Notes: generated by a model not told the origin, from the letters alone. A DNA stretch of 64,000 bases from Conchocele bisecta (GCA_029237695.1 CM055279.1:24431919-24495918), one strand, 5' to 3'; positions 1 through 11,389 are shown, numbered from the stretch's first letter. Translations and numbers: made by a program.

Positions 1-99
1 GTTCTGGGATTTGGCTCCAGTTCTGGCCTTTGTCCTATATATTGATCAGGTCACTCGTTTAACATTTGCCGAATATACAGTAACCTGTACTAAACGGTG

Positions 100-218
100 T
101 GGAAAGACATATATATATAAACTTAAATAATTAGTGCTAGCTCTTTAAATTATTAAAGCTAACATTAAATAGTTAGAGCTAGCATTATATATTTGAGTTT
201 ATGTAGATTTGGCGTTCC
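100..218. repeat. Hairpin-type repeat, family I, partial copy
   Basis: AT-rich segment with repeated GCTAGC/TTAAATAATTA words, ending in ATTTGGCGTTCC. The same words and the same end occur at 45995-46195, where both ends are present. This copy is directly followed by a family H element. Confidence 0.5.
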
Positions 219-236
219 TTAAAGCTGAGTTACCAG

Positions 237-528
237 TAGCCTATTTCACCAACATTGCAAAGTATACTTTTCTAGCAAAGTATACTTTGAAGGAGTAATC
301 ATTTATTTTTCGTGAAATGCATTATTTCATATAGAACTAACGACTGCATATAGTTGATGATTAAAAGTATGCAGAATTATTATACTGAATTTATTACATT
401 ATCACAACCAAAATGGCTGCGATAATGTAATAAATTCAGTATAATACAAATTTATAAAGTTATCCTAAAATTGAAAATGTCTCCCTTTGCTGGCTAAGTA
501 TACTTTGCAATGTTGATGAAATAGGCTA
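237..528. mobile_element. MITE-like element, family H, copy 1
   Basis: Begins TAGCCTATTTCACCAACATT and ends in the inverse complement. The centre is a long hairpin around 395-440, whose arms read TTATTACATTATCACA and its complement. A second full copy lies at 50154-50456. No coding capacity; non-autonomous DNA element by structure. Confidence 0.75.
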
Positions 529-529
529 C

Positions 530-1140
530 GGTCATTGACGCCGATGAAATGTGTCGTCAATCATGGCCAATACTACATGGTATTTTATTGCTTGATCAAA
601 TGATGTGAATTCCTTTCATATGTTATGTCTCGAACAATTAATACAAATCATGCACATGGTAAAGGCATTAACCATTTAATACAGGGCATTAACCACTGTT
701 CAGGTTAAAACGTACGCGACTGCTGGACACTGACAAAGTGGTTGCACAATCGCAATTGTGGTAGGTACATGAAAGATGATTGATTGCGTCAATCGTCATT
801 AATGAGACACGCCATGTGATTTTGTACATTCGAACATCTGCGTAATTTCATGAAATAGGTTTACAAAATTTGCAATATTTTCCGTAAATGGCATCAAATG
901 TTGATAACATTTTCAGAGTAACATAATTCCGCATGTACTCTGAAAATCTTGTCAACTTTAGTTATGAAAAATATTGTAAATTTTGTAAACGTGTTTAATG
1001 AAATTACGCATATGTCCGAAGGTACAAAATCATATGGCGTGTCACATTTATCCTTTTTGCTTTTATGTTTGTTAAGTGGAAACACGAAAATACGAAATTG
1101 GAGTTGGAGGTTCTATACAATTACAACTAATACGGCCCAG
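530..1140. other. Unassigned stretch
   Basis: AT-rich sequence with no exon-like reading frame, no splice signals worth naming and no repeat shared with the rest of the window. Short open frames here have no coding character. Confidence 0.4.
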
Positions 1141-1151
1141 CAATGGTTCCG

Positions 1152-1730
1152 ACGGAGCCCCGCAGAGGATGTAGAATTCTTTTTTATTAATTCGTTTCCA
1201 CGAAATAACAATTTGTTCCCACGAAATAACGATTCGTTCCCGCAATTTAACAATTCGTTCCCACGATTTAACAATTTGTTAATTAACCATCCGTTCCCAC
1301 GAAATACAATTCGTTCCCTCGAATTAACAATTAACAATTCGTGGGGACGAATTGTTAATTTTTAATTCGAGGGAACGAATTGTTAAATTGAGGGAACGAA
1401 TTGTTTCTTTGTGGGAACGAATTGTCAGTTCGAGGGAACGAATTGTTATTTCGTGGGAACGAATTGTTAATTCGTGGGAACGAATTGTTATATCGTGGGA
1501 ACGAATTGTTAATTCATGGGAACGAATTGTTAATTCGTGGGAACGAATTGTTATATCGTGGGAACGAATTGTTAATTCATGGGAACGAATTGTTAATTCG
1601 TGGGAACGAATTGTTATTTCGTGGGAATGAATTGTTAATTCGAGGGAACAATTTGTTAAATTGAGGGAACGAATTGCTATTTCGTGGGAACGAATTAATA
1701 AAACAAACATGTCCCCTGCGGGGCTTCGCT
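1152..1730. repeat. Inverted 21-bp minisatellite array, family C, copy 1
   Basis: Terminal words ACGGAGCCCCGCAG (left) and CTGCGGGGCTTCGCTCCGT (right, with a 3-base insertion) form terminal inverted repeats. Inside, a 21-bp unit GAATTGTTAATTCGTGGGAAC is tandemly repeated. Units left of about 1335 run in one orientation and those to the right in the opposite one, so the array as a whole folds back. Unit variants change mainly at the third to sixth position of the GTTAATTCG part. Long open frames on both strands here are by-products of a stop-free unit whose length is a multiple of three. Confidence 0.8.
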
Positions 1731-1761
1731 CCGTACAATCCTTACATGTATCTGCATACAG

Positions 1762-1861
1762 AGGGGTCAGCGTGTAAGTGCACACACGAATGAACACAAC
1801 AGGTTGGAACCAACCTGTCGTGTTCGTTCGTGTGTGCACTTACACGCTGACCCCACTGTAC
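1762..1861. mobile_element. Short palindromic element, family J, copy 1
   Basis: About 100-bp near-perfect palindrome: GGGGTCAGCGTGTAAGTGCA runs to a GGTTGGAACCAACC centre and back to CACTGTA. A more perfect copy lies at 21748-21850. Confidence 0.8.
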
Positions 1862-1961
1862 CTTCTAATCTCCATACTGAACAATGGCGGGTTTACTGAG
1901 ACAATGACCAGTGTCGGTTCTGTCCATTTACAACTCATACGATGCAGGAATGGTTCCTATG

Positions 1962-2396
1962 GAGCCTCGCAGGGGGCGTAGAATTCTCTTTTAACAGTAA
2001 CAAATCGTTCCCACGAATTAACAATTTGTTCACTCAATTTAACAATTCGTTCCCACGATATAATAATTCGTTCCCTCGAATTGTTAAATTGAGGGAACGA
2101 ATTGTTATTTCGTGGGAACGAATTGTCAATTCGAGGGAACGAATTGTTGATTGTTAATTCGAGGGAACGAATTGTTAATTTGAGGGAACGAATTGTTATT
2201 TCGTGGGAACGAATTGTCAATTCGAGGGAACGAATTGTTATTTCGTGGGAATGAATTGTCAGTTCGTGGGAATGAATTGTCAGTTCATGGGAACGAATTG
2301 TTATTTCGTGAGAACGAATTGTTAATTCGTGGGAACGAATTGTTAATTCGTGGGAACGAATTGTTATATCGTGGGAACCCAGCGGGGCTCCGTACA
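1962..2396. repeat. Inverted 21-bp minisatellite array, family C, copy 2
   Basis: Starts TGGAGCCTCGCAGGGGGCGT and ends GCGGGGCTCCGTACAATCC. The inside has the same 21-bp GAATTGTTAATTCGTGGGAAC unit as copy 1, with the orientation switching near 2085. Sequence outside both ends (GGTTCC on the left, ACAATCCTTA on the right) is also shared with copy 1, so the full element is larger than the array or the two copies arose by duplication. Confidence 0.8.
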
Positions 2397-2493
2397 ATCC
2401 TTATGTGCATACCTTCTAACCTCAAAACTGAACAAAGGCGGGTTTACTGAGACCATGCACAGTGTCGGTTCAGTCCAATCACCTACGGACCAG

Positions 2494-2734
2494 GGGGCCG
2501 TTTCACTAAACTTCTTACGACTAAAATGTTCGTCAGTTCAAATTTAAGATCGTCTGTAAATTTCAATTTATGGATTTACATTTATTGAGCATATGCTGCA
2601 TATGCAGCCTATGCTCAATAAACGTAAATCCATTAATTGTTTACAAGAAAACATTGTTAATGTGAAATTTACGGACTATCATAATTTTCCACTTACGAAC
2701 ATTTTAGTCGTACGAAGTTTAGTGAAACGGCCCC
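2494..2734. mobile_element. MITE, family A, copy 1
   Basis: 241-bp palindromic element with ends GGGGCCGTTTCAC and its complement, and inner words ACTAAAATGTTCGTAAGTGC and GAGCATATGCTGCATATGCA. It is flanked by CAG on both sides (2491-2493 and 2735-2737), a 3-bp target duplication. The open frame over it is not a gene: it recurs in other copies on either strand. Confidence 0.9.
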
Positions 2735-2899
2735 CAGCAATGGTTACATCTGATATTGTATATTCAGGATTATGTAATGCAATTATTGAATTCACAATCG
2801 CGAACGGTGTATACCCTGCTCAGAACGTTTCAATACGCGTCTCTGTGTCTACATTGAGCGAAAAAATGGACATTTTTCTTTACATCCGGCGGGTGATAT

Positions 2900-3157
2900 A
2901 GAGAATAGTAGGTTAGTGCCGTGAATGGGAAAAAATATCTGGCAAGGCTCAGGAAACGGGATGGGCGAGGCTCTGTCGAGCACATCCCGTTTCCGTGCCG
3001 CGCCAGATATTTTTTCCCATTCACGGCACTAACCTACTATTCTTTTTATCCCGTCAACACCTACAAATGGCATTAAAATACAAAAATTGTATTGACTGGA
3101 TATCAAAAATGTTTCACGGCACCGTGTTTCACGGCAAATATGTGTTGACGGGATAAA
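2900..3157. mobile_element. Bipartite MITE, family B, copy 1
   Basis: Two joined modules: a hairpin of about 145 bp with ends AGAATAGTAGGTTAGTGCCG, and a second inverted-repeat module bounded by TTTATCCCGTCAACAC and GTGTTGACGGGATAAA. About ten copies occur in the window, with modules in this order or its complement. Confidence 0.9.
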
Positions 3158-3162
3158 TATGT

Positions 3163-3386
3163 GACTGTGACTGGAGAAATAGGTTTTTGTGATTTGTGAC
3201 CAGTGTATCTCCTGATCAAATAGCACACTCATGTAGCCTGGTAACGCCCTATATTTGCTGTTAGATGCATGCCCGGTATTTCATTGATGGCATGGCGAAC
3301 AGTGCATATCCTGTCAGACCGTGCGGATGCACAGGCTGACCAGGATATACACTGGTCGTAATTCTGCAGTCACAGCCACATATATC
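3163..3386. mobile_element. Hairpin repeat, family S, copy 1
   Basis: Bounded by TGTGACTGGAGAAAT and the loosely complementary CACTGGTCGTAATTCTGCAG...CACAGCCACA. Related copies lie at 53037-53236 and 62460-62536. The middle has a CTGTCAGACCGTGCGGATGC-type word, which also appears elsewhere as short GATCAGACTGCGC palindromes. Confidence 0.6.
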
Positions 3387-3569
3387 GATTTATCTCAATC
3401 GTTCACATAGTGGATAGTAATTGATCACACGTGGTACAATGAAATGAAGATGTATCACTAGTATACATTGTATATGTAGACGGATTGCACATTAGACTGT
3501 TTAGGCGTAGCGTAAAAAAAAAGAGGTTTGTTTCCTGTTACCCGACCGACCGTCTAGTTTTACCCCCGA

Positions 3570-3599
3570 CTGTAATTTTTTTTTTTTTTTTTTTTTTTT
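3570..3599. repeat. Poly-T tract
   Basis: Uninterrupted run of over 20 T residues shortly upstream of the orphan exon ATG at 3618. Confidence 0.9.
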
Positions 3600-3617
3600 A
3601 TTTGTCCCGTATCCTAC

Positions 3618-3764
3618 ATGGCCGGCGAGAGCAACAGTTTGATTGCTCTGCGATGTTTTTGGTGCAAGGTCAACGAGATTCGGGTGGTAGACCATGGCTC
3701 GTCGATAAATGGCATTTACCACATGGTCCACACCAAATCTACGCCATTTAAGGCCACTTGCTCT
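3618..3764 (+). CDS. Orphan first exon with a CxxC motif (49 codons)
   Basis: An ATG (3618, context CCTACATGG) opens 49 codons that end exactly at a consensus donor, TCT|GTAAGT (3765-3770), so the exon is phase 0. The protein begins MAGESNSLIALRCFWCKVNE and goes on through a DHGSSINGIYHMVHTK stretch to FKATCS. Cys13, Cys16, His35/His38 and Cys48 could form a zinc site, but I recognise no named domain. Codon use is balanced and the residue mix looks like real protein, unlike the surrounding repeats. No acceptable continuation was found before the next gene at 7573, so the rest is either missing, very distant, or the exon is a relic. The frame runs about 8 codons past the donor before a stop. 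Confidence 0.5.
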
Positions 3765-4299
3765 GTAAGTATTGGCGATTTACAGCGTTAGAATTGTGTG
3801 TCATGTGTTTTCGCGGCATGACATTTTTGAAGGGAAAGTAAGTTATTTCCTAATATGACATGACATTTAAAAAAAAGAGCTGTTACAGTCGTGTAATTCT
3901 TTACTTTAGTGTGTCTGTCTAACAATTGATTCTAGATACACTATGACTTTTGACTATTTTTCCTGTCAAATAGTAATGCTTCAATATTGAACTATTCCAG
4001 TAAACATACATACTCCCCTGTGGAATAGATATTCATGTGACACAGTCCATCCCCTGCATTTCTTTTGTTCGTCACCCTCCCTACATTTTGTGGTGATCAC
4101 GCCCCCACCCACCCCCAACATTTTGTTATCTTCCACAGGGCAGTAGGTATATTAGCAGCGGTGTCAAAAATTGATTCACCCGACCCGGTCTGACTAAATT
4201 TCAATGATACATACACTGTACAGTAAAAAGTAAAAAAAAAAAAAAATTCCGTAATTTTTGTTTAGGCCTTATACTGAGTGTCAAGGAAAGTCTCATATG

Positions 4300-4512
4300 C
4301 GCCGGATTTCCCCACTTATCGCGTCGCCGATATAGATTTCGAAAAAATGTAATAGTTTTCATCAATGACGTCGGAAGTTGACACACATTTTGGAGCTCAT
4401 GTTGAGCTCCGAAATTCGTGTCAATTTCCGACGTTATTTACGGAAATTATGACTGATTTTCGGAATCAATATCGGCGAAATACGGCGATGCGATAAGGGA
4501 GGTAATTCCAGT
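4300..4512. repeat. Degenerate hairpin
   Basis: Imperfect inverted repeat centred near 4402 (GGAGCTCATGTTGAGCTCC). The arms share CTTATCGC, CGCCGATAT and TTCCGACGT words in inverse orientation. Confidence 0.55.
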
Positions 4513-4514
4513 GG

Positions 4515-5140
4515 CCGGCTATAATGTACATACACGTAGAATTGCACACCTTTCTTTGTATATGAAATTACATGTACACAATCGCTTGCGTTTATCTTGC
4601 CAATACTACCAATGTTTCTTAAGCTCTATTGGCAATGTCAACTCGCAATCAAGCAATGTGTAACACTGCTGAGGCTCCGCCAATCAAGCTGCTTCATTTC
4701 ACGCATAATATTCAAGTATTTTAAAGTAAAGAAATGGACAAATATTGGCAAGATTAGCCAGGAGGTCGTGTAAGTGACGACTACACATACAACGAGATTT
4801 CATGAATGGTGTGACCCTGCGCCACTTTTCACTACACATCATACTTTTAGAACATACGTAAATGCAACTACAACAGTTAAACTACATTTTCCCGACGACT
4901 GTCAAATAATTAGCTGATTTACATATATTTACACTGTCAAAGAATTCAAAAAGGAAACGCCCATTCAACGAGTTGCGTTTATGTCCCAATGTCTGACGTC
5001 ATTAATATAGATCTACATGACGTTCATCGTCGATCGTTGTCAATAGCGTCACGTTACTGACTGGCAACGTCACTGTAATGTGAGTTGCGACGAAATGACG
5101 TAAACAGATAAGTTTTAACGCCGTATTTTGGTTCTTTACA
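4515..5140. other. Unassigned stretch
   Basis: Contains only short CAAC/TGACGT-rich non-coding sequence. I see no exon, RNA gene or shared repeat. Confidence 0.4.
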
Positions 5141-5159
5141 TTTTTGAACCTATCAGAAC

Positions 5160-5295
5160 ATGCAATGTAAATATAAGTAATACAACCATGGCTGTTGCGT
5201 TTACTGTAGTGATACAGTGCACATTAAACAGACCAATTGTTTTTATTTACTACAGTAAACGCAACAGCCCATGATTGTATTCCTTAAGTATTGGA
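5160..5295. repeat. Imperfect hairpin
   Basis: The arms GGCTGTTGCGTTTACTGTAG and CTACAGTAAACGCAACAGCC are exact inverse complements around an approximately 40-base loop. Flanking words ATAAGTAATACAA and TTGTATTCCTTA extend the pairing. Confidence 0.75.
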
Positions 5296-5660
5296 CGCTA
5301 CTTATATGTAAAATACGGTAGACAGTTGTAGCACTGTGTATTAGTAAAGTAAGTTCATAATACAATTCTCGTACGAAATTGTTATCGTACGAAGTTTAGT
5401 GAAACGGACTCTTGTTGTATATATTATAATCGCACGTGTATCCGTTTCATCGGGACAGATTTATATCGTATGGTACCTGGTTATGTATATATTTAGTCTT
5501 TCTTTCGCCCCTCCGACTGGACTTAACAAATATTAAGAGCCGTTAATTGGCGACGCTCCATCGCTACATATACATGTAATCCACCCCCTATCCCATCAGT
5601 CTCAGATATACGGGGCTAGGCGGTCCGGTGTATTGGTGTAATGTAATGCTGCCGGATCAG

Positions 5661-5901
5661 GGGGCCGTTTCACTAAACTTCTTACGACTAAAATGTTCGT
5701 AAGTGCAAACCTATGATAGTCTGTAAATTTCACATTAACAATGTCTTCTTGTAAACAATTATTGGATTTACATTTATTGAGCATAGGCTGCATATGCAGC
5801 CTACGCTCAATAAATGTAAATCCATCAATTGATCTTTCCAGACGATTCCAAATTTGCACTTACGAACATTTTAGTCGTACGAAGTTTAGTGAAACGGCCC
5901 C
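5661..5901. mobile_element. MITE, family A, copy 2
   Basis: Ends GGGGCCGTTTCAC and its complement, flanked by CAG on both sides (5658-5660 and 5902-5904). Confidence 0.9.
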
Positions 5902-5997
5902 CAGGACACTGTATTTCAGTGGTTCAGTTGTAATGTTAGAGCTGATATTACAGTGCTTCCATGCATGTACGTGCGTTCGTGTACATGACCTTGCTGT

Positions 5998-6505
5998 TTA
6001 AAGGTAAATGCCCACTCAGTAGGCACAACATGTTCTTTATAGGAATTAAATAAGTGTATAATTGTATTGCTATTCCACCAGTTCTAAAACATACCAGTGC
6101 CCGCTATACAGATATAATCATTTAGTAATATTTATTTTACTGATAATGACGCGCGGTGGTATCAGGCTATTTTCATATGCAAATGCGGCCTGGTATGTTT
6201 TAATTATTTATACTAATTAAATGTGTCACCTTAAAAAATAATACTTTCGACAGATTATAAATTATGATCATTGCACACCAGAAAAATACAGGAAATAAAT
6301 AGCAATGTCAGTTAACATTTTAAGGAAACACGGTTATCGCCCCTGATATCAGTGTGGAAATTTACGTCTGATATAAAATGTATAATAATGCCAATTAATA
6401 CGTGGGGTAATGGTGACTGAATATTTATTTTGCCAGAAACTGTCTCAGATGATGTCTCTGATATAAATAACATGTTGTGCCTACTGAGTGGGCATGTACC
6501 TTTAG
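5998..6505. mobile_element. Terminal-inverted-repeat element, family K, copy 1
   Basis: The ends TAAAGGTAAATGCCCACTCA and TGAGTGGGCATGTACCTTTA are inverse complements with one or two changes, and continue into GTAGGCACAACATG. The roughly 500-bp AT-rich inside lacks coding sequence. A second copy is at 19592-20260 and fragments lie at 6835-6930 and 55686-56012. Confidence 0.8.
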
Positions 6506-6519
6506 GGATTTAACAGTCC

Positions 6520-6680
6520 GTTAAACTAACAGAGGTTTTGAACAACCGGTACCAGACTGTTACGACGAACACTGTTGTGAACAGATGTTTTGAGCAAGCG
6601 AGCCCGGGCTGTTAAGGTGCACACTGTTGTGAACAGCGGTTTTGAGCAACCGGGCCCGAAATGTTAGGATGCGCAGGTCG
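6520..6680. repeat. 52-bp tandem repeat, three units
   Basis: The word GTTTTGAACA/GTTTTGAGCA recurs at 6535, 6587 and 6639, giving a 52-bp period. Each unit also holds CACTGTTGTGAACAG and a GGGCCCG-like palindrome. Confidence 0.8.
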
Positions 6681-6834
6681 GTTTGTGACTACGCATGCGC
6701 GCAATCTCACATAGGTACTTTGTTCGCAAATTGAAATAAACCTCTTCTCTTATTAGATACAAAACTACTGACATTCATCAAGGAAATATTAGTACATGCT
6801 AATTATTATAATAAGGTACGGTACGAATGAATGT

Positions 6835-6930
6835 TTATTTTTTTGCCAGAAAATGTCATATCTACAGAATATACAAAACTATCTGTCTCCCTATATTATA
6901 ACTTACTGAGTGGGCATGTACCTTTAACGG
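6835..6930. mobile_element. Family K right-end fragment
   Basis: Repeats the last part of family K (TTTTTTTGCCAGAAAATGTC ... ACTGAGTGGGCATGTACCTT) a few hundred bases beyond copy 1. Confidence 0.65.
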
Positions 6931-7572
6931 ACGTAAACTCCCCGGTTAAGAGGGCATTGGGGAAGATTGGTTCCGACCAACCGAGTCACTCTCTATAAAT
7001 AATGAATATCTATCTATCTGTCTAGTAAATCAATCATGCGATCAATCACACAATGGTAGGTTTACAATAACCTAATTATTACAAGAATCAAGGGAATGAA
7101 TAGCTTCAACCGCAAACCGCATTCTGGAATGAAAATTCAAGAGAAAACAAAAATAAAATTGAGATTAGCCGTCCTGTGGTCGTCACCTTCATCTGTCATT
7201 GTCTCATGGTGCAAGCGGTCCGATGTTGTAGTGGCCGCTTGTCACGTTTAATGAGTGTAATTAACATCTACAACCGATATGGGAACACACATCGCATGGT
7301 CATTTTAGACCAGTGTAGCTGCAGATTATTTGCAAATGTACACAGTTACACGATTCTCAAAAACCATCAGTAGTGAAATGACGATGAATTAATGGCTGAA
7401 TTGCGACCAAGTGAAGACACAGATCAGACTGCGCGCATGCAGCGCAGGCTGATCTGTGATTTCACATGGTGCTATGACCAGAAGGTCGCTTTTCAGTCGA
7501 TGGTCAAAATATACTGATATAGGGACGTTTAATTATTAGAAGTTACAATACAGAGGTAGTAGGCACGACATC

Positions 7573-7642
7573 ATGAATTCAAGAGGAGTTATTGTTCTTG
7601 TTTTGTGTGGACTATTGGCGTTACAATTATCCAATGTTGAAG
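7573..7642 (+). CDS. Secreted six-cysteine peptide gene, exon 1 (signal peptide)
   Basis: An ATG opens a 23-codon hydrophobic leader, MNSRGVIVLVLCGLLALQLS followed by NVE. It has the polar start, leucine-rich core and small-residue end of a classical secretion signal. Exon 1 ends GAAG|GTTTGT at 7642, leaving a codon split after its first base (phase 1). The only downstream exon that fits is 13399-13553, which begins with two bases completing GGT (Gly). Together they give 74 residues. No clear TATA box is visible upstream. A second, less likely donor (GTAACC at 7647) would change the phase and does not fit that exon. The joined gene is a prediction; the leader itself is directly visible. Confidence 0.65.
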
Positions 7643-7924
7643 GTTTGTAACCAATTTCCGACACCTTTCCTTGAATTATTGTTATTTTATCAACTCAACT
7701 CAACCGAGTTCAGTTGAAGTATTGATTCTCCTAATATCCATGATATCAGTGGTGATGAAGAGTGTTATGAGGCGGAAAATCATTTTGGATTAGACACTTG
7801 TCCGAAATATTCTAGGTAGGTGACGATTATCTTAACGAAAACCGTCCCAGAACACATTTTATTCATTTATTAATTCACACGATTCAATAAACGTGCTAAG
7901 TTTGAAATTTAACTTAGTGGTGAT

Positions 7925-7958
7925 GAACATGATGATGATGATGATGATGATGATGACA
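7925..7958 (+). repeat. (GAT)n microsatellite
   Basis: Nine or so consecutive GAT/ATG triplets within the intron of the peptide gene. Confidence 0.9.
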
Positions 7959-8310
7959 TACTGTCGAAAACGTTATGGTTCAGTATATACCAGGTTGGAT
8001 CGGATTTCGTTTAACACGATTATACACTTTTAGATGTCATTATGGTTGTACGTCCAAATCCCTGCTTGAAATCTAGATGTTGGGTCTCTAACAAAAACAA
8101 CCGTGTCTCAGAGTAGGTATCTGGCAATGCATGTGTGTTTTTCTTCCGGCAATTGATATAAAGTGGAACCTGTCTACACCGGACATCATATATACTCATA
8201 TATTGGTCATCTCGATGGGTTTCATTGTCATGTAACTCCGATGGTGCTGTCTGTACGCGATCACAAAATACAAACGGATGCATTGGATTGGTCATATGCC
8301 TGCTTTACTG

Positions 8311-8383
8311 CGGAACATCTCTAAATCAGACACACAGGGGACTTCCCATGGTGTCCGGTTTAGAGGTGTTCTACTGTATATTA
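8311..8383. mobile_element. Short palindrome, family O, copy 1
   Basis: Inverted repeat of GGAACATCTCTAAATCAGAC and GTCCGGTTTAGAGGTGTTC. It is a diverged copy of the GGAACCTCTCTAAACCGGAC palindrome at 15055-15124. Confidence 0.65.
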
Positions 8384-8704
8384 GCGAAATGCATCTCTTT
8401 CTGTCGTCAGATTTGAATGAGTATATGTTGTATATAATTTTATACATGTACATGTGGTCTAACAAATACGGTACGTAGCAATATATTTACACTAAGACAC
8501 ACAGAAAGAACAATTCACGAGGCTTACGTCTTATTTCCTGTAAAATGATTATCATATACCATATTTAGAAGGATATTTCCATTTTATATACTATATGAAG
8601 TTAATTGAATGAAATTAAATTAGTAATCACCAATAGCAGGAAATGGAACTTTTTATTTTGTTCATTACTTTTAATATTATTTCGACAAATCCCGAGATTA
8701 AGTT

Positions 8705-9041
8705 ACTACTGTCTGTTTCACGAAACATGCCCAAATTATACGGCTATATAAACAAATTGAATGCAAAAACAATATTTTTTTCGATAATATTAAATTAAAG
8801 CAAAATTCAAGAATGAACCTTCTTTTTATTTCGTGAAATTACTCCACCTCCTTTTTCCCCATGTTAAATGCCCATAGACAAATCAATGTTTCGTAATAAA
8901 ATCAATATTTGACCAAATTTCACGAAACAAAAAGAAGGCTCATTCTTAAATTTTGATAAATTTAATATCATCGAAAGAAAGTACTGTTTTTGCTTTGTTT
9001 ATATGACCGTAAAATTTGGGCAGGTTTCGTGAAACAGACAA
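8705..9041. mobile_element. Hairpin element, family D, copy 1
   Basis: Bounded by CTGTCTGTTTCACGAAA and TTTCGTGAAACAGACA. Inner words are TATACGGCTATATAAACAA, AAGAATGAACCTTC and ATTTCGTGAAAT. This short version lacks the longer centre seen in copies at 44161-44736 and 49213-49771. Confidence 0.8.
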
Positions 9042-9229
9042 GGTTATCAAATCTTGATGCCAATTAGGGATCTATCTAGTTTATCTAATTTATTTATAGA
9101 AATTCGGTCCAAATTGTGTTCTTTAGGGCCTTATTGCTTGTAAAAAGAGCGAATGTAGAAATATTTGTTGCGGAAATAAGTAAATATAGTGATTTCGACT
9201 AGTGTGTTTTTGACTAGTGTTGACCCAAA

Positions 9230-9375
9230 TCATCCTACATATCTGCGCAATCTGATCTGGGACTACATTATATGCCATATTCACATTTTCGCACGTATTA
9301 ATGTGATTGCAGTCAGTGTATACTCAGATAAGACTGCACAGTGCAGTCTGATCTGGGTCTACTCTGTTCGCAAAA
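9230..9375. repeat. Short inverted repeats of GATCTGGG/GATCAGACTGC type
   Basis: Contains CTGCGCAATCTGATCTGGGACTACATT followed by a second copy, GCACAGTGCAGTCTGATCTGGGTCTAC, in partly palindromic arrangement. Similar words occur at 7415-7475 and 61346-61405. Confidence 0.45.
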
Positions 9376-9602
9376 CTCAATGTGTGTGCTATTCAGTAAG
9401 AAATAAACGCTGAAATATAGCGTAGGACCGGATCTCTATAAATAGATTTGCAAATGAAGATAACTAGCTACAGTCCCTCATTATGAACATATTGCACATT
9501 TGGGAAAATACCGAGATCCACTATAGTAGACAATGTTTTAGCCAGAGGACATGTTGCCCTCCACGAGTTATGCTATATCGTTACTCTGCCACAATACATC
9601 AG

Positions 9603-9842
9603 GGGGCCGTTTCACTAAAGTTCCTACGACTAAAATGTTCGTAAGTGCAAAATTATGATAGTCTGTAAATTTCACATTAACAATGTTTTCTTGTAAATAA
9701 TTATTGGATTTACATTTATTGAGCATGGGCTGCATATGCAGCCTATGCTCAATAAATGTAAATCCATAAATTGAAATTTACAGACGATCTTAAATTTGCA
9801 CTTACGAACATTTTAGTCGTAGGAAGTTTAGTGAAACGGGCC
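9603..9842. mobile_element. MITE, family A, copy 3
   Basis: Ends GGGGCCGTTTCAC and GTGAAACGGGCC, with a left flank of CAG and a right flank of CAT. Sits 44 bp before copy 4. Confidence 0.85.
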
Positions 9843-9886
9843 CATGATCCGTAGCTACTGATCGACTAGGCCACTTCTGAGATCAG

Positions 9887-10118
9887 GGGGCTGTTTCACT
9901 AAACTTCCTACGACTAAAATGTTCGTAAGTGCAAAATTATGATAGTCTGTAAATTTCACATTAATAATGTTTTCTTGTAAATAATTGTTGGATTTATATT
10001 TATTGAGCATAGGCTGCATATGCTCAATAAATGTAAATCTATCAATTGAAATTTGCAGACGATTCGAAATTTGCGCTTACGAACATTTTAGTCATAAGAA
10101 ATTTAGTGAAACGGCCCC
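9887..10118. mobile_element. MITE, family A, copy 4
   Basis: Ends GGGGCTGTTTCAC and GTGAAACGGCCCC, flanked by CAG on both sides (9884-9886 and 10119-10121). Confidence 0.9.
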
Positions 10119-10539
10119 CAGATACGGGTGTATGGTATTCTGATGAATCATAGTCACTCGCATAGAGACTTACAAAACAGTGCATACCCTGATCCGACAT
10201 GCTCCACATTTGTTATCGTAATGTCAATAAGCCCGGTGTTCACAGGGAGAGTCAGACTTACTTAATAATGACATTGCGTTTATATATTTTTGTAGTTTCT
10301 TCGTGAATAAGCGACATGATAATTATTGTATCCAGCCGCGTTACTAGACGTTACCATGCATTTACATACACCGGTCGCCATTTATATATTGTATGCCAGG
10401 CTATTTATTGTCGGCGGCATTCCTTTGATCTTCGCTAGCGTCTGGTGTTTCATTTATGTGCATTGGTAGAATAGTTTGCTAATGTACAGCGGAACATCTC
10501 TACGTCGTGTCTCCTTATAGGTGTCCTCGGTGTCCAGTA

Positions 10540-11062
10540 TATACGGTTCAACCATGTCCAGCCGTGGGTAAACGTTTACCGTGGCACTCGGGAACTGTTT
10601 GAATCCGCGGCCTCCGTAGGCCGTGGTTTCAAACAGTTCCCGAGTGCCACGGAAAACGTTTAGTAGGCCGCGGGTTCAAACAGTCCCCGAGTTCCACGGT
10701 AAACGTTTATCCACGGCAGGACATGGTCGAATGTTATTCTTACATTTCTGTCGGAAATATCATGTAATTTGAGCATATATGCAGTACTTTCAGTATTTTG
10801 ATAACCTATTCCACTCAAACATCTGATTTACACATACACATACGCGGGTTCAAACAGTTCCCGAGTGCCACGGCAAACGTTTAGTAGGCCGCGGGTTCAA
10901 ACAGTTTCCGAGTGCCACGGCAAACGTTTACCCACGGCAGGACATGGTCGAATGTTATTGTTACATTTCCGTCGGAAATATCATGTAATTTGAGCATATG
11001 TGCAGTACTTTCAGTACATTGATAACCTATTCCATTCAAACTGCTGATTTACACATACATAT
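10540..11062. repeat. Hairpin followed by tandem duplication, family U
   Basis: A CCGTGGGTAAACGTTTACCG start and CAAACAGTTCCCGAGTGCCA arms form a hairpin centred near 10615. The right arm and about 160 bp beyond it are then tandemly repeated with a period close to 221 bp; GCGGGTTCAAACAG recurs at 10670 and 10891. Each unit ends in GGACATGGTCGAATGTTATT and downstream AT-rich sequence. Confidence 0.75.
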
Positions 11063-11389
11063 TCCGGGGCCGCAGAACACGTTGCGTGATGCAGTTGCTA
11101 CGTCCTCCGCGCCGATTTCAAAACTTCAGTGCTACTGTTGTGAACTGGTCTGGTGACGTAATGAAGCGTTCTAATCACGTCATGAGACACATGTATTACG
11201 TAGGTTTTGGCTTGGCCCAGGTATGAGCATTGTCTACAGCCGTAGTCAAACAGCACGCCATGTACGTTTGAACACGGCTGTGAGCGGTATCAAACAAAGG
11301 CAGTCAACCCATGTAGCACTAAAGTTTCAACAATACTCGTACACTATCAAAGTTATCCACGTCCATAATGTTGACCAAACTCGGATCTG

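Noticed and set aside
1340..1690. CRISPR-like array
   Set aside because: The repeats are contiguous 21-bp units without spacers and turn into their inverse complement; the window is eukaryotic.
1324..2397. Repetitive frames of the ERIVNSW / RSHELTI / RGNELLI type
   Set aside because: By-products of the 21-bp family C unit, open on both strands and in several frames.
7750..7815. 66-base segment between AG and GTAGGT reading DEECYEAENHFGLDTCPKYS
   Set aside because: It needs a phase-2 donor (GTAACC at 7647) and leaves phase 2, which cannot join the phase-1 exon at 13399; in the phase of the better donor it has a stop. Kept only as a remote cassette possibility.
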